A DNA stretch of 8,792 nt from Hadesarchaea archaeon (GTDB lineage Archaea > Hadarchaeota > Hadarchaeia > Hadarchaeales > Hadarchaeaceae). Positions 1-6,187 of this stretch are shown piece by piece. The position numbers and the translations under genes were made by a program. The DNA lies in the NCBI GenBank assembly GCA_023129675.1, contig JAGMBM010000067.1:1-8792 (forward strand), in the 5' to 3' direction. The notes beneath the pieces were generated by a model that was not told the DNA's origin, made no database searches, and saw only the letters and a list, made by a program, of their open reading frames with translations. How positions within the stretch are numbered: the stretch's first letter is position 1; every line of letters begins with the position of its first letter.

Positions 1-1001
1 CCAGCCACGGCGGCAAGCGAGGGCGCGATTTCAAGCAATCCCTTGCCGCGAACGATCACGTCTTGGTAAGCGTTCATCGCATAGTAGGTGGGGAACACCT
101 TGGCGACGCTCTGCATGAACCCTGGCATGATCTCGATCGGGAACCAAAGACCCGCCAGGGCGCTCGCCGGGAAGACGAATGCCTGCGTTGCCCCCGAGGC
201 CGCTTCTTGCGATTGTGTGAAGGCCGATATGAGGAGCCCAAGCCCAACTCCCAGCAGGATCACCCAGGCGCTGATGAGGGCGACGAGCAGGATGCTGCCC
301 ACTATCTCCAGGCCGAACACAAAAACCCCGATCCCGAAGAAAACCAAAACCTGCATGGAGCCTACGAGAAAACCGCAAAGGATCTCGCCCCCCGAGAAAC
401 TCAGTTTGCCGATGGGGGCCAAGAGGTTGCGCTTGAACGTCCCTGCCTTCCGCTCGTTGATTATCCTCGAGGACACAGCTATCCCGCCTATCATCAAGAC
501 CATCATTATCCCCATCCCGGGAACGTACTGCTGGGCGGGGTTCCACCTTTTGTAAGCTCCATGCACGCTTTCGACCTCGAGCGGCGTTTGGAGCCCGAAG
601 AACCCCCGGGTGACGCCATCGACGATTTGGACGACTGTATTCGCGAGTTCGCCCCTGGACTCGTCATATACCAGACGGGCGCTCTCCTCGCCGGAGCTGA
701 AGCCGGGGGGAATTATTACAGCCGCCACGACCTCGCCGTCCAGCACTTGAGCCTCTGCCTCCGCGACGTCCTCAACCCTCTCAAGGGTCAAGATGCTGTC
801 CAACGCGTCAAGGTAGGCGCTGGCCGTCGGGCTGTTGTCCTGCTGGACCGCGAGCACCTTGATATCAATCGAATCCTGACCGCTGAACGCCAAGCTGAAG
901 ATCGTGATGAGTAGGAGCGGGAAGGCAAACGTCCAAAACAGGGCCATTCGGTCCCTGAAGAAGATGCGCAGGCTTTTGTCGGCGATGGTCAGGACCTTCA
1001 T
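1..1001 (-). CDS. ABC-2 type transporter permease, C-terminus cut by window edge
   Basis: Membrane subunit of an ABC exporter, partner of the ATPase just upstream. I read one unbroken minus-strand frame of about 333 codons from ATG at 1001 to the window edge, with no stop. Translation begins MKVLTIADKSLRIFFRDR. A first hydrophobic span lies near residues 19-41 and is followed by a roughly 120-residue hydrophilic region, presumably outside the membrane. Further spans lie near 163-178, 207-230, 233-260 and 272-290. The segment around residues 176-197 (SSRIINERKAGTFKRNLLAP) matches the cytoplasmic loop typical of ABC-2 permeases of the DrrB/YhaP kind. Start choice: the ATPase stop TGA and this ATG are separated by one base (TGAGATG), implying translational coupling. 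The exported substrate cannot be told from sequence; drug, lipid or peptide export are all possible. Confidence 0.93.
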   Translation of the reverse strand, partial: MKVLTIADKSLRIFFRDRMALFWTFAFPLLLITIFSLAFSGQDSIDIKVLAVQQDNSPTASAYLDALDSILTLERVEDVAEAEAQVLDGEVVAAVIIPPGFSSGEESARLVYDESRGELANTVVQIVDGVTRGFFGLQTPLEVESVHGAYKRWNPAQQYVPGMGIMMVLMIGGIAVSSRIINERKAGTFKRNLLAPIGKLSFSGGEILCGFLVGSMQVLVFFGIGVFVFGLEIVGSILLVALISAWVILLGVGLGLLISAFTQSQEAASGATQAFVFPASALAGLWFPIEIMPGFMQSVAKVFPTYYAMNAYQDVIVRGKGLLEIAPSLAAVA

Positions 1002-1002
1002 C

Positions 1003-1938
1003 TCAATCCCTCAGCGTCTTTCCGGTCAGCTTGATGAAGACATCCTCGAGGGTTGGTTGTGCGACGTTTAGAGAATCGATTTGCACCCCGGCGAACGAAG
1101 CTAGGGTCACAACTCTAGCCATGACCTCGTTGGCAGCTGGGGTGAGAACCCTTAGACCCTCTGTCGTGCGAGCCGCCTTTCGCACACCCTTAAGCTTTCT
1201 AAGCTCGTTGAGCACCTTTTTGGTCACCTTTCTAGCCTTCACCTCGATCACCTCGAGCTTCCCTATCGAGCGCTTAAGCCTGGCGGGCGAGTCGAGCGCG
1301 ATTACCTTGCCCCGATCCATGATAGCCACGCGTTCGCAGAGGTAATCAGCCTCCTCCATATAGTGCGTTGTCAGGAGGATCGTTACTCCCTCGGACTGAA
1401 ATCGTTTGATGAGTTCCCAGACAGCTAGTCTCGCTTGAGGGTCGAGTCCTGTCGTGGGCTCGTCGAGGAAAAGTAACTTTGGTTCGTGGATCAGCCCCAC
1501 CACCAAGTTCAGGCGATGCTTCATTCCGCCGGAAAAAGTCTTAACGAGGTCGTTCGCTCGGTCTTGGAGCTGCACAAGCCTTAACAGCTTATCGATCCTA
1601 TCCTTAAGCTTCCCACCTTCGACATCGTGGAGCTTGCCGAAGTATATTAGGTTTTCCGCGGCCGTGAGTTCGTCGTAGAGGCCGAACTCCTGGGGCACGA
1701 CGCCTATAAGGCGCTTGATCTCTTTTGCTTGTCGTTTAATATCGTAGCCCGCTATTGTAACCGTGCCTCGTGTCGGACGCAAGATCGTCGACAACATCGC
1801 GACCGTCGTCGACTTACCCGCGCCATTTGGGCCGAGTAAGCCGAAGAACTCGCCCTCTTCAATCTCCAAGTCTAGACTGTCTACCGCCTTTCGTCCGTTA
1901 AAGACCTTCGTCAAGTCGTGGGTCTCCACTATGGCCAT
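1003..1938 (-). CDS. ABC transporter ATP-binding protein, DrrA-like
   Basis: ATPase subunit (311 aa) that powers the neighbouring ABC-2 permease at the inner face of the membrane. Visible motifs: Walker A GPNGAGKST at 36-44, Q-loop Q83, signature FSGGM at 135-139 (a variant of LSGGQ), Walker B LLFLDEP at 155-161, D-loop GLDP, and switch histidine H192 in TTHYMEEAD. Residues from about 225 on form the C-terminal domain found in DrrA/NodI-type exporters, ending in PTLEDVFIKLTGK, which is characteristic of that group. Length is normal. The start ATG follows a GAGG-like ribosome site, with an A/T box upstream at 1971-1980. It is first in a two-gene operon. Substrate is unknown; the family covers antibiotic, lipid and nodulation-factor export. 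Confidence 0.97.
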   Translation of the reverse strand: MAIVETHDLTKVFNGRKAVDSLDLEIEEGEFFGLLGPNGAGKSTTVAMLSTILRPTRGTVTIAGYDIKRQAKEIKRLIGVVPQEFGLYDELTAAENLIYFGKLHDVEGGKLKDRIDKLLRLVQLQDRANDLVKTFSGGMKHRLNLVVGLIHEPKLLFLDEPTTGLDPQARLAVWELIKRFQSEGVTILLTTHYMEEADYLCERVAIMDRGKVIALDSPARLKRSIGKLEVIEVKARKVTKKVLNELRKLKGVRKAARTTEGLRVLTPAANEVMARVVTLASFAGVQIDSLNVAQPTLEDVFIKLTGKTLRD

Positions 1939-1970
1939 AATTGCGCCTCAAATATTTAGGTAAACCGTGC

Positions 1971-1980
1971 AATATTTAAG
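1971..1980 (-). promoter_or_regulatory. Putative archaeal TATA box of the ABC operon
   Basis: On the minus strand this reads CTTAAATATT, centred about 38 nt before the ATPase ATG. This places a predicted transcript start near 1950 and a leader of about 12 nt containing GAGG. A second A/T box (CTAAATATT, 1951-1959) is nearer the ATG and would give a leaderless message. Position and composition only. Confidence 0.5.
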
Positions 1981-2014
1981 TCACCCCCCAACCATTGAAA
2001 TAAGGACACAACGG

Positions 2015-2033
2015 GCTTTTCATAAGGAAAAGC
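2015..2033. repeat. Short inverted repeat between divergent genes
   Basis: GCTTTTC, ATAAG, GAAAAGC: perfect 7-bp arms around 5 nt, in the intergenic region between the ABC operon and the zinc protein gene. It overlaps the only TATA-like stretch ahead of the zinc protein, so it could be an operator. It may also be chance, since the arms are A/T-rich. Confidence 0.3.
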
Positions 2034-2099
2034 TTGTCAGAGAAACAGTTCAGGACGTTTCTTCGAGTTGTGTTCAAGAAAAAAAAGGAGTGTTAGGAA

Positions 2100-2285
2100 A
2101 TGGCATACGGCGGAAGGTTCGGTGGTCGAAGGGACTTTGGTCCTCGCGAGATGCACAAGGCGACATGCTCTGATTGTGGCAAGGAGTGCGAGGTTCCCTT
2201 CAAGCCGACTGAAGGCAGACCTATTTATTGTAGGGAGTGCTTCCAGAAGCACCGGACAGAGCGAAGAGGCCCACCGCGCTATTAA
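2100..2285 (+). CDS. CxxC-x17-CxxC zinc-ribbon small protein
   Basis: A 61-aa basic protein that fits the CxxC-x17-CxxC domain family widespread in archaea. Cysteines C23/C26 and C44/C47 are separated by exactly 17 residues and presumably bind one zinc; an additional C30 is present. The N-terminus is rich in Gly and Arg (MAYGGRFGGRRDFG), and the tail is basic (HRTERRGPPRY), both suggestive of nucleic-acid contact. The family has no settled function; RNA or ribosome association is often supposed from composition. The start is supported by GGAGTG at 2087-2092, 7 nt before the ATG. It is monocistronic, lying between the divergent ABC operon and tRNA-Ile. Confidence 0.88.
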   Translation: MAYGGRFGGRRDFGPREMHKATCSDCGKECEVPFKPTEGRPIYCRECFQKHRTERRGPPRY

Positions 2286-2344
2286 ATGGGCAGGTTATGG
2301 GGGCTGCTTGTTGGTTAGCGGTAGCTCTCTTAATTTCTCAGAAG

Positions 2345-2353
2345 AAATTTAAG
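2345..2353 (+). promoter_or_regulatory. TATA box of the tRNA-Ile gene
   Basis: AAATTTAAG is centred about 26-27 nt upstream of the first tRNA base at 2376, the spacing expected for archaeal TBP/TFB promoters of stable RNAs. It is the clearest box in this intergenic stretch. Confidence 0.6.
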
Positions 2354-2369
2354 CAACGTGGTCAAGTCC

Positions 2370-3728
2370 TTAATGGGGCCCGTAGCTCAGCTTGGCTGGA
2401 GCGCTCGGCTGATAACCAACTGGGCAGCCACCGGGAGCTAAACGCCGGTTAAGGTCCGGGGTTCGAATCCCCGCGGGCCCACCTCTCCAGTGGTGAATTT
2501 CTGGGGACCCAAGAGGTTGAACCTCGGCCAGGATCTCCTGCTTGATTTTCTCCTTAATCGCCGAACTCAGGGTTTGAACTTGGCGATTTTCAAAATCCTC
2601 AGGCGTTACACAAACCCTGTGGGGCTCGGCGAAAGCTTCCCGAACCAAGGCTTTCTCTGGGTCAACCCCGATTCCCTTGCAGAAAATCTTCATCTGTTCG
2701 AGGGACGAGAGCTTCGGCTTGGGCCTGATGCTGAAATCCTTTGCGGCGTAGATCGAACGGAGAAACTCAACGCCTTTCATCTGGATATCGTGGTAGGTGT
2801 CTATGGTGTGCCCCATCATGTAGTCGATGTAATCGGGTTGAACGCCTAGGGCCATGAGTTGGGTCTTGAAGAATTTCCGGAGCGAATGAACCTTGAGCAC
2901 ATACCCCCCTTCGCCTGGGGTCAACAACCCAGCCTTGAAATAGAGGTTATGAACCAATCTGTAAACCTGCTTTTCGCCTATCGGCCTCGGAACCTTGAAC
3001 CGCGAATCCCTTATGAGGTGTGAGTGGTCGTGAATCACCTCGGGGGGGGTCTTTGGCAACCCTTTATCTTTGTTGGGCGAACCTTTACGGCGACTATCCA
3101 AGTAAAGTTTTAGAAGTCCGGCTGCCTCCGCACCAAGAAACGTATCGTAATCGTGGTATTTGCCTTTGGTGATCCCTGCTTCAACGTGGACGTGGATCGG
3201 TGTCATCCCGCGCTCGAGATCACGTTTTACGTGTCGGTACTGCAATTTTGCCAAGGTGCCCTCCCTAAATCCGCCCAAGGAAAACATCGAGACGATTACC
3301 CCCTCCCTCAAATCCGCCAAATCGAGGAGCTTGGAAAGTTCATCAGGGGTGGGTGCACGGTCCTTTATGACACTCTTACGGCTCAGGGGGTAGGGCAAGA
3401 CTATCGAAATCCCGTTGACCCGGTAGAGGGTTTTGATGGCCTTCGCGTAGTTGTTCACCCTACCAGGGGAGAGCCCGCCATCCTGAAGCTCGGCGATGTA
3501 ATTCTCCAATGCCTTTACGTGTGATTGAATCCTGTCTGGCCTCGGTGTCCCGTTGTCATCTTTCACATCGGCGATTAGATCATCTGGCCTGTTCCCAGCG
3601 CGAATTGAGAAGCGCCAAATGCGGTCCATGTAGCCATAGAGGGAGCCGGGGCTGGCGGAGCAGTAGCGCAGGAAATACCTAGCCAACTCGATCAAACTCC
3701 GATTTTCCAGCACGAACGGGATCAGCAT
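2370..3728 (-). CDS. Archaeal tyrosine recombinase/integrase, tail overlapping tRNA-Ile
   Basis: Site-specific integrase, 452 aa from ATG at 3728 (a TTG 18 nt earlier is possible). The core-binding SAM-like domain covers about residues 10-105 and the catalytic domain about 125-330. Visible active-site residues: R155 (GGFREGT), K188 (TKGK), H281/R284 (HSLRK) and H307 (MMGH). The tyrosine is probably Y312 (DTYHDI) or Y327 (LRSIY). After residue 330 there is a charged helical tail. The last 37 or so codons (from GGPAGIRTPDLN) are simply the antisense of the tRNA and its introns, ending at TAA just beyond it, and are unlikely to be conserved protein. Upstream of ATG 3728 there is G/C-rich coding DNA with no visible TATA box or ribosome site. 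Expected role: insertion and excision of the element at tRNA-Ile. Confidence 0.92.
   Translation of the reverse strand: MLIPFVLENRSLIELARYFLRYCSASPGSLYGYMDRIWRFSIRAGNRPDDLIADVKDDNGTPRPDRIQSHVKALENYIAELQDGGLSPGRVNNYAKAIKTLYRVNGISIVLPYPLSRKSVIKDRAPTPDELSKLLDLADLREGVIVSMFSLGGFREGTLAKLQYRHVKRDLERGMTPIHVHVEAGITKGKYHDYDTFLGAEAAGLLKLYLDSRRKGSPNKDKGLPKTPPEVIHDHSHLIRDSRFKVPRPIGEKQVYRLVHNLYFKAGLLTPGEGGYVLKVHSLRKFFKTQLMALGVQPDYIDYMMGHTIDTYHDIQMKGVEFLRSIYAAKDFSIRPKPKLSSLEQMKIFCKGIGVDPEKALVREAFAEPHRVCVTPEDFENRQVQTLSSAIKEKIKQEILAEVQPLGSPEIHHWRGGPAGIRTPDLNRRLAPGGCPVGYQPSAPAKLSYGPH
2415..2429 (+). other. tRNA intron 1 (canonical site 37/38, 15 nt)
   Basis: Fold: the outer helix is the anticodon stem. The central helix is CTG(A) 2409-2412 with (G)CAG 2424-2427, which gives three pairs plus an A-G apposition. 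The 5' bulge is TA|A and the 3' bulge is CC|A, each cut after its second base. The inner helix is CC/GG (2416-2417 with 2422-2423) closed by AACT. The site is the usual archaeal one, just 3' of the anticodon. The outer helix exists only when 39-43 are free. Confidence 0.8.
2436..2451 (+). other. tRNA intron 2 (non-canonical site 43/44, 16 nt)
   Basis: Fold: central helix ACCG (2430-2433) with CGGT (2446-2449), four perfect pairs. The 5' bulge is GG|A (2434-2436) and the 3' bulge is TA|A (2450-2452). The inner helix is GC/GC closed by TAAAC. The outer helix is GCC (2427-2429) with GGT (2453-2455). The strand 2427-2429 belongs to intron 1, so the complete motif exists only while intron 1 is still in place. 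Confidence 0.8.
2453..2481. other. Inferred chromosomal attachment site (tRNA 3' half)
   Basis: The integrase gene abuts and overlaps the 3' end of tRNA-Ile, the usual layout when an archaeal element has inserted at the T-arm/acceptor part of a tRNA gene. The tRNA is intact, as expected because elements carry a copy of the 3' end. The exact core cannot be set: I found no second copy of the T-arm/acceptor sequence in the window. Confidence 0.45.
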
Positions 3729-3861
3729 GGGGCGTTGGCACGACAACTACGTGGTCTTCGTCACGCCGGAGGCCAAGGCGCTGGGGTGGGGCGACAAGAC
3801 AATCGTGAAGGTCTCGGTGGTCGGCGGGAAGATAGTGATCGAGAAGGGGGTGGAGCTTTAA
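3727..3861 (+). CDS. AbrB/SpoVT-like DNA-binding protein, short or 5'-truncated
   Basis: A 44-aa frame too short for routine calling. It fits the swapped-hairpin AbrB pattern: a first strand YVVFVTPEAKALGW (residues 8-21) containing the strand-then-helix boundary with Pro, then GDK, then paired strands TIVKVSVVGGKIVIEK. Proteins of this type are small DNA-binding transition regulators or antitoxins. The ATG overlaps the integrase ATG on the other strand (shared CATG). Complete family members usually have several more residues ahead of the first strand, and the in-frame sequence upstream is integrase antisense without a start. The gene may therefore have lost its own 5' end at a recombination junction. 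It could control the integrase or the downstream ATPase-nuclease, or be the antitoxin half of a lost pair. Confidence 0.6.
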   Translation: MGRWHDNYVVFVTPEAKALGWGDKTIVKVSVVGGKIVIEKGVEL

Positions 3862-3940
3862 TTTTACCAAGGGCGGGAAGCTGAGGCGGGTTATTTAGAA
3901 AAATCGTGTGTTGGCAGCAAAAAATATTGAGTATCGAAAG

Positions 3941-3975
3941 CTAAATATGCGCATTTCCCGTTTTTTTTATAGGTG
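3941..3975 (+). promoter_or_regulatory. TATA-like box and ribosome site of the ATPase-nuclease gene
   Basis: CTAAATAT (3941-3948) lies 26 nt ahead of a likely transcript start near 3970. AGGTG (3971-3975) then sits 4 nt before ATG 3980 and matches the archaeal anti-Shine-Dalgarno sequence. This decides the start in favour of 3980 over the in-frame GTG at 3908 and ATG at 3947. A run of eight T (3961-3968) lies between them. Confidence 0.5.
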
Positions 3976-3979
3976 CACT

Positions 3980-5764
3980 ATGATCTCCCCTCCAACAAAC
4001 GGCCCGATTAGCACAGAGATAGGTGATGATTACTTCAATGAATTGGCTTACTCAAATCTCGACTTTGTGGCCGCTCTATGCGAATTGATTGATAATTCGA
4101 TTACCGGTGCCTTGAAAGAAATGCATTGTATTTTTAATATTGATGTTTTGATTTTTCCTGTAAACTCTAATCTGCTCCAAGTAACAATTGCGGATGATGG
4201 AACGGGCATTCCTCGTACAGATATCCAGGATGGAGTTTTCAGACCTGCAGGAAGAACGAGGTTTGCAGGGCAGTGCTACAAAGGACTCCGAGAACATGGT
4301 TTTGGGCTTAAGCAGGCTTTGGCTTGGCTCACAAAGGAAACTGGGTTTGGATTCGAGATTAGAACCGCGTATAAGGCATCACGGAGGGGGCTTGTCGAGT
4401 ATACGAAAGTTGTGGGTCCTCTCCAAAAAAACATGTCGTGGGAAACTTCCAACAAGAGAGAATGGAATGAGTGGGTGAATCCGCGTGGGCCTAATAAGGA
4501 AACTGGGACAAGGATCAGGTTTCAGACCACTCTGGCACAAGCGAAAAGTGCGTGGAAGGAGCGCTTCCAAATTTCGCCAGAGAGTATAAGAGATATGAGA
4601 GACTTGATTAAATTCTTGAAAGAGCAATTGGGCGTGACTTGTAGGCACTTTCTTGCGACAACCAAAAGTAAACGTTTCAAGAGTTCGATTCGAATACTAT
4701 GGACGGAAGGACCAGGCTTGAAGAGGCGTTCTCTCTTTATTCAACCGATAAGAATCCCGTATATCCCGCAACCCATGAGATCAACATATCGTTTCCAAAC
4801 CGGTGGTAAAACCCTTCAGGCTGTGTATATCCGGGGCATTTCCGATCCGGACCAAGTCCATAATAACTCGATTTTTTATAAACATGACGAGAGGAGCCAG
4901 GGTCTTGACATAGCTCTACATGGAAAAGTTATCGAGTCAGCATTCTATCCTTGGGTAAGTACGAGGCACCCTGCTCAAAATGGTTTGGTGGGTGAGTTGT
5001 TAATTAGGTCCGACGACGTTGCAACAATTCTGACAAAAAACAAATTAGATTGGGAATCACCATTACTCATCAGACTCAAGAGTGAGATGCTTCTAGATGA
5101 TTCGGAGCATCGCGGGAAAAAGACTGCCGGCCGGCTCTATTCTAACCTCATATCAAGAATTCCAACAAGTGTGAGAGCCACCAATAGACGCACACCCCCG
5201 CGCCTCAAGAGTTTTTTGGAGAGAGAACGCATTGCTATTATAACTCCTCGAAGACCCACTGCTCCGTATAGACCAATCATTTCCCTGACTGAAACGCAAC
5301 TCAAAGATTATCTCGCAAATTTTATGCGAAGGGTCATGGTGGGGGTGGCAGGAGTTTCGGTCAGGCGCGAACATAAACCATGGCAGTGGTTAGCATCTGA
5401 CTTGGATCTTTCTGCGGATCTCACTTATGAAGACTCCCGTGGCCTCTACATTTTCGAGTGTAAACTGGGAGACGCGGAACCTCGTGACCTCTACCAAATT
5501 TTGATGTATTGGGATGGATTTGCTGAAAGTTTACCTTCCGAAAGAGACCCGATACGGGCTTTTTTGATCGCGGAACACTTCCCCGATAGAGTTCGCTCTT
5601 TGCGAAACTACCTTTTGGAAAATAAAATGGACAAGAACGGAAACCCCTATGACATCCGATTCCGAACATGGCGCACCCTAGGACTCCGGCGGGACAGGTT
5701 GCCAACTTCTACAAGCGAGGACACGATTCGCAAATTCCTCGCCACGATAAATACTTGTAGATAG
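3980..5764 (+). CDS. GHKL ATPase fused to PD-(D/E)XK nuclease, probable defence protein
   Basis: A 594-aa protein. The N-terminal domain is a GHKL (Hsp90/MutL/MORC-type) ATPase: motif I CELIDNS with E35, D38 and N39; motif II ADDGTGI (71-77); motif III LREHGFGLKQ (103-112). Residues of roughly 125-440 are a linker or second half I cannot assign. The C-terminal domain is a PD-(D/E)XK nuclease: D480, then E493-x-K495 within YIFECK, then DLYQILMYW (503-511) with the Tyr-Gln of the helix that follows the active site in Mrr/RecB-like enzymes. A nucleotide-gated DNA clamp feeding a nuclease is the natural reading. Prokaryotic MORC/MutL-like ATPases are known to be associated with restriction systems. 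The gene is A/T-richer than the ABC operon, sits next to an integrase, and has its own promoter. The role in defence is inference; DNA repair or element maintenance are alternatives. Confidence 0.85.
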   Translation: MISPPTNGPISTEIGDDYFNELAYSNLDFVAALCELIDNSITGALKEMHCIFNIDVLIFPVNSNLLQVTIADDGTGIPRTDIQDGVFRPAGRTRFAGQCYKGLREHGFGLKQALAWLTKETGFGFEIRTAYKASRRGLVEYTKVVGPLQKNMSWETSNKREWNEWVNPRGPNKETGTRIRFQTTLAQAKSAWKERFQISPESIRDMRDLIKFLKEQLGVTCRHFLATTKSKRFKSSIRILWTEGPGLKRRSLFIQPIRIPYIPQPMRSTYRFQTGGKTLQAVYIRGISDPDQVHNNSIFYKHDERSQGLDIALHGKVIESAFYPWVSTRHPAQNGLVGELLIRSDDVATILTKNKLDWESPLLIRLKSEMLLDDSEHRGKKTAGRLYSNLISRIPTSVRATNRRTPPRLKSFLERERIAIITPRRPTAPYRPIISLTETQLKDYLANFMRRVMVGVAGVSVRREHKPWQWLASDLDLSADLTYEDSRGLYIFECKLGDAEPRDLYQILMYWDGFAESLPSERDPIRAFLIAEHFPDRVRSLRNYLLENKMDKNGNPYDIRFRTWRTLGLRRDRLPTSTSEDTIRKFLATINTCR

Positions 5765-5780
5765 ACCTTTCGCGTACCTC

Positions 5781-5804
5781 GGAAGTTAATGGGGATTAAC
5801 TTCC
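5781..5804. promoter_or_regulatory. Inverted repeat, operator-like site 1
   Basis: GGAAGTTAAT, GGGG, ATTAACTTCC: perfect 10-bp arms around 4 nt, starting 17 nt after the ATPase-nuclease stop. The A/T-rich core and lack of a following T run argue against a terminator. Its core recurs twice downstream at near-equal distance. Confidence 0.6.
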
Positions 5805-5836
5805 ACGAATTAGGCCGAATCCTCGCTCCGATTGGT

Positions 5837-5844
5837 AAGTTAAT
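5837..5844. promoter_or_regulatory. Operator-like half-site 2
   Basis: AAGTTAAT followed by GTGC, with a poor right arm. Its implied centre is about 54 bp from site 1 and 55 bp from site 3, so it fits the series as a degenerate member. Confidence 0.35.
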
Positions 5845-5851
5845 GTGCTCG

Positions 5852-5857
5852 TTTTTT
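5852..5857 (+). terminator. Possible oligo-T terminator of the ATPase-nuclease gene
   Basis: A run of six T, about 90 nt after the stop codon, followed by CATTTCC. Archaeal termination uses U-rich tracts without a required hairpin, so this is plausible but weak. Confidence 0.3.
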
Positions 5858-5893
5858 CATTTCCCCTAGGGGGGTGATTCACGACCCTATAAT

Positions 5894-5909
5894 GTTAATG
5901 TATATTAAC
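5894..5909. promoter_or_regulatory. Inverted repeat, operator-like site 3
   Basis: GTTAAT, GTAT, ATTAAC: 6-bp arms with the same core and same 4-nt spacer as site 1. The whole is A/T-rich and could also contain a TATA element. Confidence 0.5.
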
Positions 5910-5972
5910 TTTGCCTAGAGCGGGCGGTTATTCGGCTTGCCTAGTTAGTTAAGATGGGGTTTGGGCGCCACC

Positions 5973-6045
5973 ATAGCGGAAGCCCAACCCGCGTTTCAGA
6001 ACCCAGATTTTGAAAACCTTTGCGCGCGGCCGGGGAGGCAAAGAA
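5973..6045 (+). repeat. Direct repeat, left copy
   Basis: Shares with 8703-8785, in the same orientation, ATAGCGGAA, then a diverged part beginning TTCA, then an exact 22-bp core at 6014-6035 (AAACCTTTGCGCGCGGCCGG plus GG), then CAAAGAA. Spacing between the blocks differs by a few bases. Copies start 2730 bp apart. Confidence 0.8.
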
Positions 6046-6187
6046 GGTGAAGACCACCAACTCGTCTCGGCCATGCACGGCCCGCGAAAACCACGCCCAA
6101 TTCCAACTTGGAGGCTGGAACTTTGCGCTAATTCCGCGGATTGCCGCAAGCGATTTGGGGCGCGGGGATAAAAGCTGTTGCGATCGA

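Larger units (their letters stand above)
2376..2481 (+). tRNA. tRNA-Ile(GAU) with two introns
   Basis: Acceptor strands GGGCCCG (2376-2382) and CGGGCCC (2474-2480) pair fully, with discriminator A2481 and no encoded CCA. The D stem is GCTC/GAGC, and the T arm is CGGGG-TTCGAAT-CCCCG (2457-2473). The anticodon loop is CTGATAA with anticodon GAT at 2411-2413. The gene is 106 bp, too long for tRNA-Ile. Removing 15 nt after position 37 (2415-2429) and 16 nt after position 43 (2436-2451) leaves 75 nt, with anticodon stem CTCGG/CCGGG (one U-G pair) and the standard variable loop AGGTC. Both excisions fit bulge-helix-bulge motifs cut by the archaeal splicing endonuclease. The 3' half is overlapped antisense by the integrase frame and is the likely integration target. 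Confidence 0.95.
5765..6187. other. Gene-free regulatory-looking stretch
   Basis: No convincing coding frame on either strand. It holds the three GTTAAT sites, a 10-bp palindrome CCCCTAGGGG (5863-5872), TTGCCTAG twice (5911-5918 and 5937-5944), and a possible hairpin with arms GGGTTTGGGC (5957-5966) and GCCCAACCC (5982-5990, one bulged base). The left copy of a long direct repeat (5973-6045) and an A/T box GGATAAAAG (6165-6173) ahead of the next gene are also here. A small RNA in 5940-6040 is possible but unproven. Confidence 0.5.

Noticed and set aside
31..546. Minus-strand 171-codon frame.
   Set aside because: It is the wrong frame over the permease; the true frame reads unbroken from 1001 to the window edge and shows membrane spans and the ABC-2 loop motif.
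63..914. Plus-strand open frame of 283 codons.
   Set aside because: It is antisense to the ABC-2 permease, has no recognisable motif, and its composition follows from the minus-strand codon pattern.
5815..5825. CGAATCCTCGC resembles the T-arm CGAATCCCCGC of tRNA-Ile and could be a second attachment site.
   Set aside because: Only 10 of 11 bases match, with no extension into the acceptor sequence on either side; this is expected by chance.
5863..5872. CCCCTAGGGG palindrome as a terminator or restriction-linked site.
   Set aside because: It has no loop, so it cannot form a useful hairpin, and no T run follows; a 10-bp palindrome alone is not enough.
6020..6187. Upstream extension of the membrane protein frame to 6020.
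   Set aside because: It begins inside the direct repeat and reads as low-quality protein; a start at 6188 gives the first plausible N-terminus.
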